Below the pieces are notes generated by a model. That model searched no databases. It worked only from the letters and a program-made list of their open reading frames with translations, and had not been told where the DNA came from. This document shows, piece by piece, positions 1-9,100 of a stretch of DNA of 47,530 bases (the stretch's first letter is position 1; every line of letters begins with the position of its first letter). The stretch spans positions 1 to 47,530 of the forward strand of contig QDFQ01000009.1 of assembly GCA_003075315.1 (NCBI GenBank), given 5' to 3'. The position numbers and the translations under genes were made by a program. This DNA comes from Arthrobacter sp. TPD3018 (lineage in GTDB: Bacteria > Pseudomonadota > Alphaproteobacteria > Sphingomonadales > Sphingomonadaceae).

Positions 1-144
1 ACACTTGCCAAGGGACGCCAGCACCTTGTCGCCCGTGCCTTCGACGAGACCGGGCAGGGACAGCCCGAGCGGCCGGATACGATGTGGAATTTCGCCGGCT
101 ATCTGTGCACCGCCTGGCATCACGTTCACGTGCTGGTCGAATGA
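1..144 (+). CDS. C-terminal end of a sulfite-oxidase-like molybdopterin oxidoreductase (partial)
   Basis: Frame 1 is open from the first base to a TGA at 142-144 and gives 47 residues; the start lies outside the window. The tail reads like the C-terminal Mo-co dimerisation (Ig-like) domain of the sulfite oxidase family: an A-x-D-E-x-G-x-x-QP stretch, then WN-x-AGY, then a closing run of alternating H-V-H-V-L-V residues, which is how these domains end. The family oxidises sulfite or related substrates in the periplasm using a molybdenum cofactor; none of the catalytic part is visible, so substrate cannot be judged. The stop overlaps the start of the next gene (ATGA, 141-144), so the two are probably co-transcribed. 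Confidence 0.6.
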   Translation, partial: TLAKGRQHLVARAFDETGQGQPERPDTMWNFAGYLCTAWHHVHVLVE

Positions 145-653
145 TCGAAGCATCAGCGGCACCGGACGTCGCTTTCTGGATCGATGCGATTGGCCGGCTG
201 GTGGTGGCGACCGCGGCCGGGATGGTGCTCGGCTGGGAACGCTCGCGTGAGAACCGGCAGATCATGGGCCTGCGGACGCTGGGTCTGGTCGGTCTGGCGA
301 GTTGCATCGCCGTTCAGGCGATCGTGCATAGTGGCTTGCCGAACGTGAACGCCGATGCCGCAGGACGGGCGATGCAGGGCATTCTGTCCGGCGTCGGCTT
401 CATCGGTGCCGGTGCGGTGCTGCGGGTCGGCCAGGGTCAGGAAGTGCATGGATTGGCGACCGCCGCGTGCATCTGGGTGACAGCCACGATCGGCGCGGCA
501 GCAGGGTTGGCGGTGTGGCCGCTCATCATCGGCGGGGTGAGCCTTGCAATGCTCGTCCTGTTCGTCGGCGCGCCGCTGGAACGCCGCATCCGCGAGCGAG
601 CCCGTCTGACGCCGGCCGAGACCGACAGGAAGGATGTCGAGCGCAAGCCGTGA
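141..653 (+). CDS. MgtC/SapB family inner-membrane protein
   Basis: Predicted 170-residue membrane protein. The diagnostic MgtC block is present near the N-terminus: a GxVLGWERSRENR segment followed by MGLRTLGLVGL, then a glycine-rich GVGFIGAGAVL segment, with four or five hydrophobic helices and a charged C-terminal tail. Family members modulate P-type/F-type ATPase activity or help growth at low magnesium and in host cells; the role here is not determined. I chose the ATG at 141 because it overlaps the upstream stop by ATGA and puts the conserved hydrophobic start close to the N-terminus; an in-frame ATG at 84 would add 19 residues unlike the family. Confidence 0.85.
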   Translation: MIEASAAPDVAFWIDAIGRLVVATAAGMVLGWERSRENRQIMGLRTLGLVGLASCIAVQAIVHSGLPNVNADAAGRAMQGILSGVGFIGAGAVLRVGQGQEVHGLATAACIWVTATIGAAAGLAVWPLIIGGVSLAMLVLFVGAPLERRIRERARLTPAETDRKDVERKP

Positions 654-704
654 TCGCGCTGGACCGCCCGGTGCCCGTCGGCGCCGGGAGGCGGCAAGGC
701 GCTA

Positions 705-1475
705 TCAGGACACAAGCGCGGCATCTGCCTGACGCCGGACTTCATCGGCGATCGGATGCAGTTCGGCCGCGGGTCGCTCGCCCACCACACTATAGCCGAT
801 CCCGTCGACCGCCCATGTGACCCGGCCCATGGTCCCGCTGGACGTGCTGGTCATGCTCGCGGTCTTGTCGATCTGCATGGGCCTCGTCAGCACTGCAAGT
901 TTCGACGCTTGCGGTCCGTCGTAGAGGAGCAGTGCCGCAGGGCCGTGGGGCGTCGCGACCAGTCGCCCCCCGCCATAGCGATAGCCGGCCGTGCTGAGGT
1001 CCGGGATCGTGACGCGCTCACCCAATCGAGCGGAGGTCCATCGGATCAGCATGGCGCGCTGGTCGGGGCCGATCTCCGCCGGTCGTATCCGGTCGGCGGC
1101 ATAGACACGGAAATTATCACTCGCCTCGTTGGCCAGCGCCGCGATGCCCGCGCGGGGTTCGCCGCTCCACCGCGCGCTCGACCAGCCACCGCCAAACCCC
1201 AACGCCAGCAGAAGTGACGCGGCGATGGCGAGCTGCCAACGCGGTTGCCGTTGCCGTCCCCTGATCGCTGCCACGCGCATCGTCGCCGGGATCGGTTCAT
1301 CCGCGACGGGGGCGAACAGGGATGCAAGGGCTCGCGCCTGCTCCGCCTGCTCTCGCACACGGGCATGCACGTCCGGCTGGCCTTCAAGATAGGCGTCGAC
1401 CAGGCGCTGCCGCTCGGGCGACAGCCTGCCATCGATCCATGCGGCCAGATCGTCCTCGCCGATCGGGCTGGTCAT
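705..1475 (-). CDS. Anti-sigma factor, membrane-anchored
   Basis: 256 residues. The N-terminal 60 residues (EDDLAAWIDGRL... then an ER-rich helix) resemble the anti-sigma domain that caps ECF sigma factors, and a single hydrophobic segment (about residues 80-100, IAASLLLALGFGG) would anchor it in the inner membrane with a periplasmic sensor domain behind. I see no zinc-binding HxxxCxxC motif, so it is of the FecR/RskA-like rather than ZAS type. It is the last gene of the minus-strand operon and its start overlaps the sigma-factor stop by four bases (ATGA), the usual coupling of sigma and anti-sigma genes. Its likely partner is the adjacent ECF factor. Confidence 0.8.
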   Translation of the reverse strand: MTSPIGEDDLAAWIDGRLSPERQRLVDAYLEGQPDVHARVREQAEQARALASLFAPVADEPIPATMRVAAIRGRQRQPRWQLAIAASLLLALGFGGGWSSARWSGEPRAGIAALANEASDNFRVYAADRIRPAEIGPDQRAMLIRWTSARLGERVTIPDLSTAGYRYGGGRLVATPHGPAALLLYDGPQASKLAVLTRPMQIDKTASMTSTSSGTMGRVTWAVDGIGYSVVGERPAAELHPIADEVRRQADAALVS

Positions 1476-1981
1476 TGCACGCTCCTCAATCGCGGCCGTT
1501 CACCCTCCCGGAGGAGGGTCGCCAGACGGTCGCGCCCCCGCGATATGCGCGACATTACCGTGCCCAGCGGCACGCCGACTACGGCAGCGACCTCCGCATA
1601 GGGCAGGCCCTCGACCGAGACCAGGAGCAGCACCGTTCGCTGTTCTTCAGGCAACGCATCAAGCGCGCGCAGCAGGTCGCGGTGGTGCAGGCCTGTGTCC
1701 TGATCGGCCGGGCGGCCGAGCGCGGCGTCGTCCACGAGGTGGAGCGGAACCGCCGTACCTCGCCGGCTATGCTGCCGCTGATGATCGACCAACAAATTGT
1801 GCAGGATCGCATAGACCCACGGGCGGACCTCCGCACCCCGTCGCTGTCGCCAGCGCCCGACCGCGCGCTCCAGGCAATCCTGCACCACGTCATCCGCCAT
1901 CACCCGGTCGCGCAACCACGACCGGGCATAGCGGCGCAGCCCGGGGATCAGCGGTTCGATCGCGGCGGCAAGCGGGTCCAT
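1472..1981 (-). CDS. ECF-family RNA polymerase sigma factor
   Basis: 169 residues, normal length for an ECF sigma factor. Region 2 covers about residues 12-75 (AxSWLRDRVMADDVVQDCLERA, then RPWVYAILHNLLVDHQR) and region 4 about residues 105-160 (LRALDALPEEQRTVLLL..EGLPYAEVAAVVGVPLGTVMSRISRGRDRL), the helix-turn-helix that reads the -35 element. No C-terminal extension is present. It starts one base after the beta-propeller gene stops and overlaps the anti-sigma gene. An ECF-type promoter at the head of the operon (3837-3863) suggests autoregulation. Confidence 0.93.
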   Translation of the reverse strand: MDPLAAAIEPLIPGLRRYARSWLRDRVMADDVVQDCLERAVGRWRQRRGAEVRPWVYAILHNLLVDHQRQHSRRGTAVPLHLVDDAALGRPADQDTGLHHRDLLRALDALPEEQRTVLLLVSVEGLPYAEVAAVVGVPLGTVMSRISRGRDRLATLLREGERPRLRSVQ

Positions 1982-1982
1982 C

Positions 1983-3422
1983 TCAGTCGCGCTGCACCTG
2001 CACGATGCGCCCCGGCGCGCCGTTCACCACCTCCGCAACCGCCAGAAAGCGCCGGGGTGTCGCGGTCCTGCCCTGAACGATCTGGCGGATCGGACCCGAT
2101 GCGTTGACGATCGCCGCACCTGCCGGGTTGCTCATGAAGTTCGCAAGCGGCTCTACAGCGCCGCTGCCGTCCGCATTGGCGGTCAGTACGAGCATGTAAG
2201 GCTTCTTGGGCTGCAAACCGGTAACGGCACTCTGCACGACCTGAATGATGCCCTGGTCGAAGAGGGTGATGCTGCTTGCCGTACCTTTGCCGCCAATCGG
2301 CCCCATGGTCAGATGCAGCGCCTTGCCCGCTGTGCCGAGCGGCTGGAGATTGTCGGTGCCGGGGCCTGTCGGAACTGCGTTCGACACATAGGCGATCGCC
2401 TGCGGTGCCTGTCCGACCGGCACGGTAGCGACGACCGTGTTGCCGGCAGTGTCGATCGCGGCCAGCTCATCGGAATTCTCTAGCCCGACATAAACGCGCC
2501 GGCCGTCGCCCGATGGCCAAACACCGTGCGGCATCTTGCCGACCGGAATTGTTGCCACCGGCGTGAAGTCGGACGTGCGGAACACCTTGACCACATTCTC
2601 TCCGCCGACCGTCACATACGCGAACTGCCCCTTGGCCGTGCGGGCGAAATTGACATGGTTCGTGATAGGCCCGGTATCCAGCACCTTCAGGATCGCGAAG
2701 GGTGGCCGAGCATCGAATGCGACCGTCTTGCCGATGTCCTTCAGCGTAAACCACACTTGCTTGCCGTCCGGCGTCGCGGCGATGTTGGGGCAGAAGGGGC
2801 TTGGCTGCGCCACCTGTCCGACCTGCGCGTGGGTCGCGACATCGAACACAGCCAATACCGGATTGAACGAAGAGCAGACATAGCCGTACCGGCCATCGGG
2901 AGAGAAGATCGTCATGCCCGGACCACCGGGCGTCTTGATGCGCCCCGTCTCCTTGTACGTCGTGGGGTCGAGCACGGCGATATAATCCTCGCCGCGGACC
3001 GTGACCCACACCTCCTTGCCGTCCGGCGTGAAGAACGCCTCGTGCGGACTGCGCCCGACATAGGTCGTGTGCTTGACGGTGTTGGTGGCGGTGTCGATCC
3101 ACGACACGGCGTTCGATCCGATCGACACGACCGCCAAGGTCTTCCCGTCCGGCGAGAAGCCCAGGCCGTGAACCAGCACCTGTCCCTTGTAGAGCGGGGA
3201 GAAGTTCATCGGCTGGGGATCGCCGAGTTTGATGACGCCGAGCAGCCGGTTGTCGGCCGGGTCGGTCACCGACACCGTGTTGGAGAATTGTTCAGACGCA
3301 TAGACGCGGTCGCGGTGGCTGACGGGCATGTCCTTAGCGTTCCACGGCGCCTGCTGGGCCATGGCGAGGCCCGGTGCGGCGCTCATCAGCAAGGCGGCCG
3401 AGCGCAGGATGGTCCGGATCAT
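1983..3422 (-). CDS. Exported YVTN-type beta-propeller protein
   Basis: 479 residues with a clear Sec signal peptide (MIRTILRSAALL... ending LAMA before QQAPW). At least six propeller blades follow between about residues 35 and 345, each with the YVTN-like pattern (SPDGKTLAVVS, TPDGKEVWVTV, SPDGRYGYVCS, TPDGKQVWFTL, GDGRRVYVGL). The last 120 residues form a separate domain (TAGKALHLTMGPIGG... FMSNPAGAAIVNA...GPIRQIV) that I do not recognise by name. Likely periplasmic, perhaps binding a metal complex or a protein partner. It sits one base from the DUF305 gene and one base from the sigma gene, so all are one transcript. Confidence 0.85.
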   Translation of the reverse strand: MIRTILRSAALLMSAAPGLAMAQQAPWNAKDMPVSHRDRVYASEQFSNTVSVTDPADNRLLGVIKLGDPQPMNFSPLYKGQVLVHGLGFSPDGKTLAVVSIGSNAVSWIDTATNTVKHTTYVGRSPHEAFFTPDGKEVWVTVRGEDYIAVLDPTTYKETGRIKTPGGPGMTIFSPDGRYGYVCSSFNPVLAVFDVATHAQVGQVAQPSPFCPNIAATPDGKQVWFTLKDIGKTVAFDARPPFAILKVLDTGPITNHVNFARTAKGQFAYVTVGGENVVKVFRTSDFTPVATIPVGKMPHGVWPSGDGRRVYVGLENSDELAAIDTAGNTVVATVPVGQAPQAIAYVSNAVPTGPGTDNLQPLGTAGKALHLTMGPIGGKGTASSITLFDQGIIQVVQSAVTGLQPKKPYMLVLTANADGSGAVEPLANFMSNPAGAAIVNASGPIRQIVQGRTATPRRFLAVAEVVNGAPGRIVQVQRD

Positions 3423-3423
3423 G

Positions 3424-3807
3424 TCAGTGCTCCATAGGGCTATGGTGGTCGCCGCCCTGCGTCGGGGCTGGCGTCGAAGGCGGTAGCGGCTGGCCGATCG
3501 CCAGCTTCATGGCGGCGATCTCCTGCTGCTGATCGATGATGATTTCCTGCGCGATGCGCTTGAGCTGCTCGTTATGGCCGTAGCGCAGCTCCGCCACCGC
3601 CATATCGATGGCACCCTGATGATGCGGAAGCATCATCGCCACGAAGTCGCGGTCGACGTCACCGGACGGCTTGACCATCATGCCCGCCATCATCCGGTCC
3701 ATCGCGACAGACATCATGGTAGCGTAGCCATCGGCGGGGGCGGCCGCGACTGCGCCGGTAAGTAGGGCCGAAGCCGTCAGACCCAGCATCCAATCTCGTC
3801 TACGCAT
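3424..3807 (-). CDS. DUF305 family exported protein
   Basis: 127 residues from the ATG at 3807. Twin-arginine-like start (MRRRDWMLGLTASALLTG) followed by an Ala-rich cleavage region. The DUF305 core is unmistakable: DFVAMMLPHHQGAIDMA, ELRYG, then IAQEIIIDQQQEIAAM, a four-helix ferritin-like fold. A methionine-rich stretch (MMSVAMDRMMAGMM) and a His-rich tail (GGDHHSPMEH) suggest metal, perhaps copper, binding as in the CopM-like members of the family; this is inference. An upstream in-frame ATG at 3822 would leave a leader of only about 8 nt from the predicted promoter, whereas 3807 has GGAGG just upstream, so I prefer 3807. First gene of the operon. Confidence 0.85.
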   Translation of the reverse strand: MRRRDWMLGLTASALLTGAVAAAPADGYATMMSVAMDRMMAGMMVKPSGDVDRDFVAMMLPHHQGAIDMAVAELRYGHNEQLKRIAQEIIIDQQQEIAAMKLAIGQPLPPSTPAPTQGGDHHSPMEH

Positions 3808-3836
3808 AAGCCTCCAGCGCATCGGTCTCGAAAGCG

Positions 3837-3863
3837 TAGACGATGCTCGTCGGGGTTTATTCC
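3837..3863 (-). promoter_or_regulatory. ECF-type promoter for the DUF305-propeller-sigma-antisigma operon
   Basis: Read on the minus strand: GGAATAA (3857-3863) and CGTCTA (3837-3842), separated by 14-15 bases, then the DUF305 gene about 30 bases downstream. GGAA-type -35 and CGTC-type -10 boxes with 15-17 spacing are typical of ECF sigma factors. As an ECF gene lies in the operon, autoregulation is the simplest reading. Confidence 0.6.
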
Positions 3864-3951
3864 GTGGCCAAAGCCATTTTATCGGTCCTCACCAAAACGA
3901 TAGTCTCATGCTTCTGCGGTTGGTTGACCGGGTCGCGGTCGGACAGCATAT

Positions 3952-4026
3952 GCGCAGGCACGGCGATGGATTTCCGCCGGGCCATTCGGTCGAACCGCCC
4001 TCGCAAGGGCCGATGATTCCTACCAG
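3952..4026 (+). ncRNA. Fluoride riboswitch (crcB motif)
   Basis: The segment contains, in order, the conserved pieces of the crcB motif: GGCGATGGATTTCCGCC (from 3962), then GAACCGCC (4001-4009 area) closing a stem, a CGCAAGGGC hairpin side, and the 3' signature GATGATTCCTACC ending near 4024. The spacing matches the compact fluoride aptamer with its pseudoknot. It ends about 28 bases before the GTG of a CLC-F type transporter whose SD (AAGGAGG, 4042-4048) could be exposed or hidden by the switch. Genes below (CLC-F, DUF190) are classic members of the fluoride regulon, which independently supports the call. Confidence 0.9.
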
Positions 4027-4052
4027 GCGCCGCAAGGCAGCAAGGAGGAATC

Positions 4053-5411
4053 GTGCGCGCGACATTTCGCAATCTCTATGACCAGTTCAACATGGCAGCG
4101 TTCATTCGCGATCGCCGCACCCATGCCACGTCGGTACTGCGGTGGGCTTTGATCCTGGTCCCGATGGCCGCAGCGGTGGGAACGCTCTGCGCGGCCTTCC
4201 TGCGGAGCCTCGACGCCGTAACCCGGCTTCGCTTCGCCTTTCCCTGGCTGCTCTACCTGCTGCCGATCGGCGGGTTCGTGGTCGGACTGCTCTACCATCT
4301 GACAGGGCGCTTGGTCGAAGGCGGCAACAACCTCATCGTCGAGCAAATCCACGAACCGGGGGGCGGCGTGCCGCTGCGCATGGCTCCGCTCATCTTCTTC
4401 GGCACGGTCGTGACACATCTGTTCGGGGGATCGGCGGGACGTGAAGGCACCGCCGTGCAGTTGGGCGGCAGTCTTGCCAGCGGGTTTGGACGCGCGCTCA
4501 GATTGGATGCGGAAGCGACACGCACCCTCCTTATGACCGGGATCGCGGCTGGGTTCGGCGCGGTCTTCGGGACGCCGATTGCGGGCGCGGTCTTTGCACT
4601 GGAGGTGCTGGCGATCGGTCGGGTCGAGTATCGCGCGCTGGTGCCATGCCTGGTCGCGGCGCTGGTCGGTGACTGGACCTGTCTTGCCTGGGGCATTCAT
4701 CACGGCGTCTACCATGTCGATGCGCTGGTGCCGGTCGACGCGCTGCTCGTCGCCAAGGCCGGTGTCGCCGGCATTGCCTTCGGTCTGACCGGGCTGACCT
4801 TTGCCGAGGCCAATCACGCGCTGGGCGGATGGTTGAAGCGCGTGATCCCCTATGGCCCACTACGACCCGTTATCGGCGGGCTGGCCGTGATTGCGCTGGT
4901 CTGGCTGCTCGGAACCCGCGACTATCTTGGCCTGGGTACGCTCGCCGCGACACCGGACAGCCTGACCATCGCCAGCTTCTTTGGTCCCGATACGCACTCG
5001 TGGAGCTGGGCGCTGAAGCTGCTCTTTACCGTCGTGACCCTGAGCGCGGGCTTCAAGGGGGGCGAGGTCACGCCGCTGTTCTTTATCGGCGCGGCGCTCG
5101 GCAATGCGCTCGCGCCGATGTTCGGAGTACCGTCGGGGCTATTCGCAGCGATCGGCTTCGTCGCGCTGTTCGCGGGCGCGGCCAACACACCGCTGGCTTG
5201 CACGTTCATGGGGATCGAGTTGTTCGGCGCGGCCTATACGGTGCCGATCGCAGTCGCGTGCTTCGTCGCCTACCTCTGCTCAGGCCACAACGGCATCTAC
5301 CTGTCGCAGCGCGTCGCTGTGCCAAAGGTACCTGCCGCACACCTCACACCCGACGCGACCCTGCGCGATGCCCGCACGCACCGCGCTTCTCGCCGGCGCA
5401 CGCGCGCCTGA
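4053..5411 (+). CDS. CLC-family transporter of the fluoride-exporting CLC-F type
   Basis: 452 residues with ten or more hydrophobic helices, start GTG at 4053 behind AAGGAGG. CLC landmarks: [15 protein letters not shown] where chloride transporters have [18 protein letters not shown] for the GREGP segment, [13 protein letters not shown], and [23 protein letters not shown]. The GGNN-LI and GREGT variants are those I associate with the CLC-F clade of F-/H+ antiporters rather than Cl- channels. It would pump fluoride out across the inner membrane. It lies directly below a fluoride riboswitch and upstream of a DUF190 gene. The C-terminal 30 residues are Arg-rich and probably cytoplasmic. Confidence 0.9.
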   Translation: MRATFRNLYDQFNMAAFIRDRRTHATSVLRWALILVPMAAAVGTLCAAFLRSLDAVTRLRFAFPWLLYLLPIGGFVVGLLYHLTGRLVEGGNNLIVEQIHEPGGGVPLRMAPLIFFGTVVTHLFGGSAGREGTAVQLGGSLASGFGRALRLDAEATRTLLMTGIAAGFGAVFGTPIAGAVFALEVLAIGRVEYRALVPCLVAALVGDWTCLAWGIHHGVYHVDALVPVDALLVAKAGVAGIAFGLTGLTFAEANHALGGWLKRVIPYGPLRPVIGGLAVIALVWLLGTRDYLGLGTLAATPDSLTIASFFGPDTHSWSWALKLLFTVVTLSAGFKGGEVTPLFFIGAALGNALAPMFGVPSGLFAAIGFVALFAGAANTPLACTFMGIELFGAAYTVPIAVACFVAYLCSGHNGIYLSQRVAVPKVPAAHLTPDATLRDARTHRASRRRTRA

Positions 5412-5436
5412 TCCTGTTTCCTGTCGAAAGCCCGTC

Positions 5437-5820
5437 ATGCCCAATCGTTTCACCGTCCATCACCGCGAAGTCGGGATGCTGCGCATCTATCTGAAACCGT
5501 CCGACAAGATCGGCCCGCGTCGCTTCTGGGGGGCAAAGCCGCTCTATCGCGAGCTGATTCGCACCGCGAAGGCGGACGGCATCATCAACGCCGTCGCGCA
5601 AAATACCCATTACGGCTTCAGCAATCACGAACCGATCCGGGAGAACGGCTCGGAAATTGCCGATCCGCATCTGACGATCTGTGTCGAACTGGTCGGCGAT
5701 CGCGATCAGCTCGACCTCTTCTGTCGCCGGTATGGAGATCTGATCGGCGACAAGGTGATCGTCTACAAACGACTGGAGCATTGGACTATCACGCGCAAAA
5801 CTGAGCTAACCAGAGCCTGA
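5437..5820 (+). CDS. DUF190 family protein of the fluoride operon
   Basis: 127 residues. Matches DUF190: GMLRIYLKPSDKIG, PLYRELIRTAKADGI, then a Gly-Phe turn (THYGFSNHEP), and a terminal half with LTICVELVGDRDQLDLFCRRYGDLIG-D-KVIVYK, resembling a ferredoxin-like, PII-related fold. DUF190 genes are repeatedly found with crcB/fluc or CLC-F and under fluoride riboswitches; the biochemical role is not known to me. It starts 26 bases after the transporter stop with no terminator between, so the same riboswitch should control it. Confidence 0.85.
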   Translation: MPNRFTVHHREVGMLRIYLKPSDKIGPRRFWGAKPLYRELIRTAKADGIINAVAQNTHYGFSNHEPIRENGSEIADPHLTICVELVGDRDQLDLFCRRYGDLIGDKVIVYKRLEHWTITRKTELTRA

Positions 5821-5895
5821 TCGGCGTTCCCGTAAAGGAAGGTTGATCGAGAATGACGGTGTACCCCGTGCAGTTTGATCAGTGCTACTGCGGTA

Positions 5896-5966
5896 GGCTT
5901 TCCCAAATTCTGTTCCCGGTTGCCTTTTCCCGGAATGGCGCCGGACCAACGGGGAAACGGGACGCT
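5896..5966 (+). repeat. Left copy of a 71-bp inverted repeat
   Basis: This 71-base block on the plus strand matches the block at 46869-46939 on the minus strand without gaps; by hand I count about 51 of 71 identical, including GGCTTTCCC at one edge and AAACGGGACGCT at the other. Inside, TTCCC occurs at 5900, 5913 and 5927 (spacing 13 and 14), and the other copy keeps exactly that spacing. The 355-base gap it lies in (5821-6176) contains no convincing gene. It may be the end of a large mobile element or one member of a dispersed repeat family. Confidence 0.65.
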
Positions 5967-6176
5967 TGAGCCTGTCGGAACGCACCTGATTCCCGGTGCC
6001 AAATAGCAGTTTTAAGACAACTGTTCGCGCCCCTCGCGATCTCGACACGACAATCCATGCCGGATGGCCAATATGCGCGACAGTCAACCCGGCCGGGTTT
6101 TCCGATAGGCGAAGCGCCGTTTCGTGCTCGTTCTATGTTATGCCCCCAATGAGTGACGCCGGGGCCGTGCGGGTGA

Positions 6177-9100
6177 TCAAACGGCGATCCGCTCGATCAC
6201 GGCACTGGCCGCCCGGACAGGAATGAACAGGCGGGTCTTGTGCTGAATGATCTCGGTGAAACACCCGGCCGCCTTCAACTCCCCGAGGCGCGAATATGGC
6301 CAGTCGAGCAGTTCGAGCCGATGCTCACCTGCCACCAGGCTGCGCTTCAGCCTGTAGCTGCCAAGCGTCGCCATCTCGCCGGTGCCCAGCACGTGTTTGG
6401 CGGTATCCTCCCCTGAGACAACGATCGCTGCCTCGATCCCGAAAGCGGCGGCAAGTTTCGGGACGACCGGCGCAGGCACCAGACGTCCGAGGAACGACTG
6501 GCCATCGTCGGTGGTGATACGCCAGACCTGGACATGGTCGTCCGGAAGGCGGTCCCAAACAGGCAGGAGCAGGCCGGCCACCAGATAGATGGTGCTGGTG
6601 CGGGTTTTGCCGCGCAGATCGTCGACCTCGGCTGACCAAAGCGTCGAGAACTCTTCCTCGCTTGCTTCCTCCCACATGGTCTCGAGCAGCAGGTCCTGGC
6701 GCATCCGCTCGGTTCGGGTCGGCCGGATGAGTTCGAAGCGGCGGACAATTTCGCCGTCATCATCGGTGAGGGAAAAGGTGGTGCAGCGGATGGCCGCCTT
6801 GCCGGACTTCCGATTGACCATCGGCCGCGCATCGTCGCCGAGGCGGCGCAATGCCTGTTCCAGGGAGATAGGCTTGTAGCGTTCCTCTGTTTCGAGGCGC
6901 AGGATCTCGGTTTCGGCTCCGCTGACCGGATCGCGCCTGATCACCGTTCGATCGAGAATGGTAATTCGCTCGGCGTTGATGGTCTCGACGCCGACGTCGA
7001 GCGTCCCAGCCTCCCGAGCCGCTTCAACCCGGGCTTCGATCAGGCCGAGATATTCGTCGAAGATGGCGTTCTGAAGAGCGACGCGCAGTGCCAAGATGCG
7101 ATTGAGCCAGCGCTGGATGGGGGGTAGATCCTCCCTCAATCCGCCACCTTCACCTTCGAGTTCGAGCCCGGTCAACTGCTGGAACGTGGCGAAGGTGATC
7201 GAGCGAAGCTTGCCCTCGGCGAGCAAGCGAAACCATGTCTCGAGCGCCTCTCGTGCATAGTCGCTCTCGAGGTTATCGCGCGGATCGAAAAGTCCTTGCC
7301 CCCCCGTTTGGCGTTGGCCGCGGGTCAGTGCACCAAGGCTGTCGAGCCGTCGCGCGATCGTCGAAATGAACCGGCGTTCGCCTCGACAATCGGTGGACAC
7401 CGGTCGGAAAAGCGGTGCCGCTGCCTGGTGGGTCCGGTGGGTTCGACCGAGGCCCTGGATCGCCGCATCGGCACGCCAGCCCGGCTCGAGGAGATAATGG
7501 ATACGCCGGGACTGGTTCTCGGCTGAAAGGCTCGCGTGGTACGAGCGACCGGTGCCGCCTGCATCCGAGAATATCAGAATCTTCTTCGCACCACGCATGA
7601 AGGCGTCCGTTTCGGCGAGATTGGTGCGCGCTGAACGGTTCTCAATTCGCTGCCGACCACCGACGTCAACGATGATGCGCCGACTACGGCCGGTGACCTC
7701 GGCGACGGCGTCGGGGCCGAAATGACCGATGATATGGTCGAGGGCGGACTCGACGATCGGCAGCGCACCGACCTGCTCGACCAGGGTGTCGCGCATCTCG
7801 AGCGCCTCCTGGCTCAACACCGGATGACCCGCTTCGTCGCACATCGGCTCCGACCGGGTCTTGCCGGTGTCATCGACGAAGGTCTTCATCTGACGAACGG
7901 GGAAGGCCGCGATTAGATAGTCCATCAGAAACTCGCGGGGTGAGAGTTCGATGTCGAGATTGCCGCGTTCCTGTGAGCCGAGCCCGGCCAGTGCGCGATT
8001 GAGCATCGCTTCCGATGTCGAGACAAGTTGGACCACCACACTGTCACCGCGCGCCAGATCGGTGCGCATGGCGGGAATGAGGGCGGGGAGCTTCATGCCG
8101 ATCAGAAGCTGGCCGAAGAAGCGCTGCTTCGTGGATTCGAAGATCGACAGCGCGGCCGCCTTTGCACCCCCGTTATACGTGTCCTTCGAAAAGCTGTCGG
8201 TGACCCGCGTTGCGTCCAGTGCGGCACGAAGATTGGCGTGGATGATCGCCCAGGCATCGGCATAGGCGTCGTATACGGCGATCTGATCGTCGGTGAGCTG
8301 ATGCTCGAGGATGTCGTACTCCACGCCCGCGAAGCTCAGCGCGCGTGCCGTGTACAGCCCCTGCATCTTGAGGTCGCGCGCGATCAGCTCGAGGGCCGCC
8401 ATACCGCCGCGCCGCAAGCTTTCAACGAAGGCGCGGCGATCCGCGAAGGCGGTACCTTGACCCCACAGGCCGAGGCGGGTCGCATAGGCAAGATTGTTCA
8501 CATCGGAGGCACCGGTGGCCGAGACGTAGAGGACTCGCGCGCGTGGAAGGAGGTTCTGCAGCCGCACGCCTGCGATGCCTTGATCCGATCCGTCCTTCGT
8601 GCCGAACCGGCCTTCGCCTCCAGCTACACCGGCCATCTCGTGTGCTTCGTCGAAGACGAGCATACCTTCGAAGCTATCACCCGCCCAGTCGAGGATCTGC
8701 TGGAGGCGACTGCCCTTATCGCCGCGGCTCGATCGCAGCGTCGCATAGGTGAGAAAGAGGACGCCCTCTCCGGCGCCGATGGCCGTACCGAGCTTCCATT
8801 GGTTGAGATGCTGGATGTCGAGTGCGAGTCCTCCCACCGCGGTCCAGTCCCGTCGCGCGTCCTCAAGGAGCGTTTCGGTCTTCGAGATCCAGACGTGCCG
8901 GCGATGACCGCGGAGCCAATGATCGAGGATGATAGACGCGACTTGCCGACCCTTTCCCGCCCCGGTTCCATCGGCGAGGAAGAAGCCCGTCCGATACGGG
9001 CGACCTTCATCGTCCGGAATCAGGGTCAGGCCTTCCTCGCCGGGATGAAATCGGCCGGGAAGGTCGCGCTGAAAGGCGTCACCAGCGTAGATCAGCGTCT

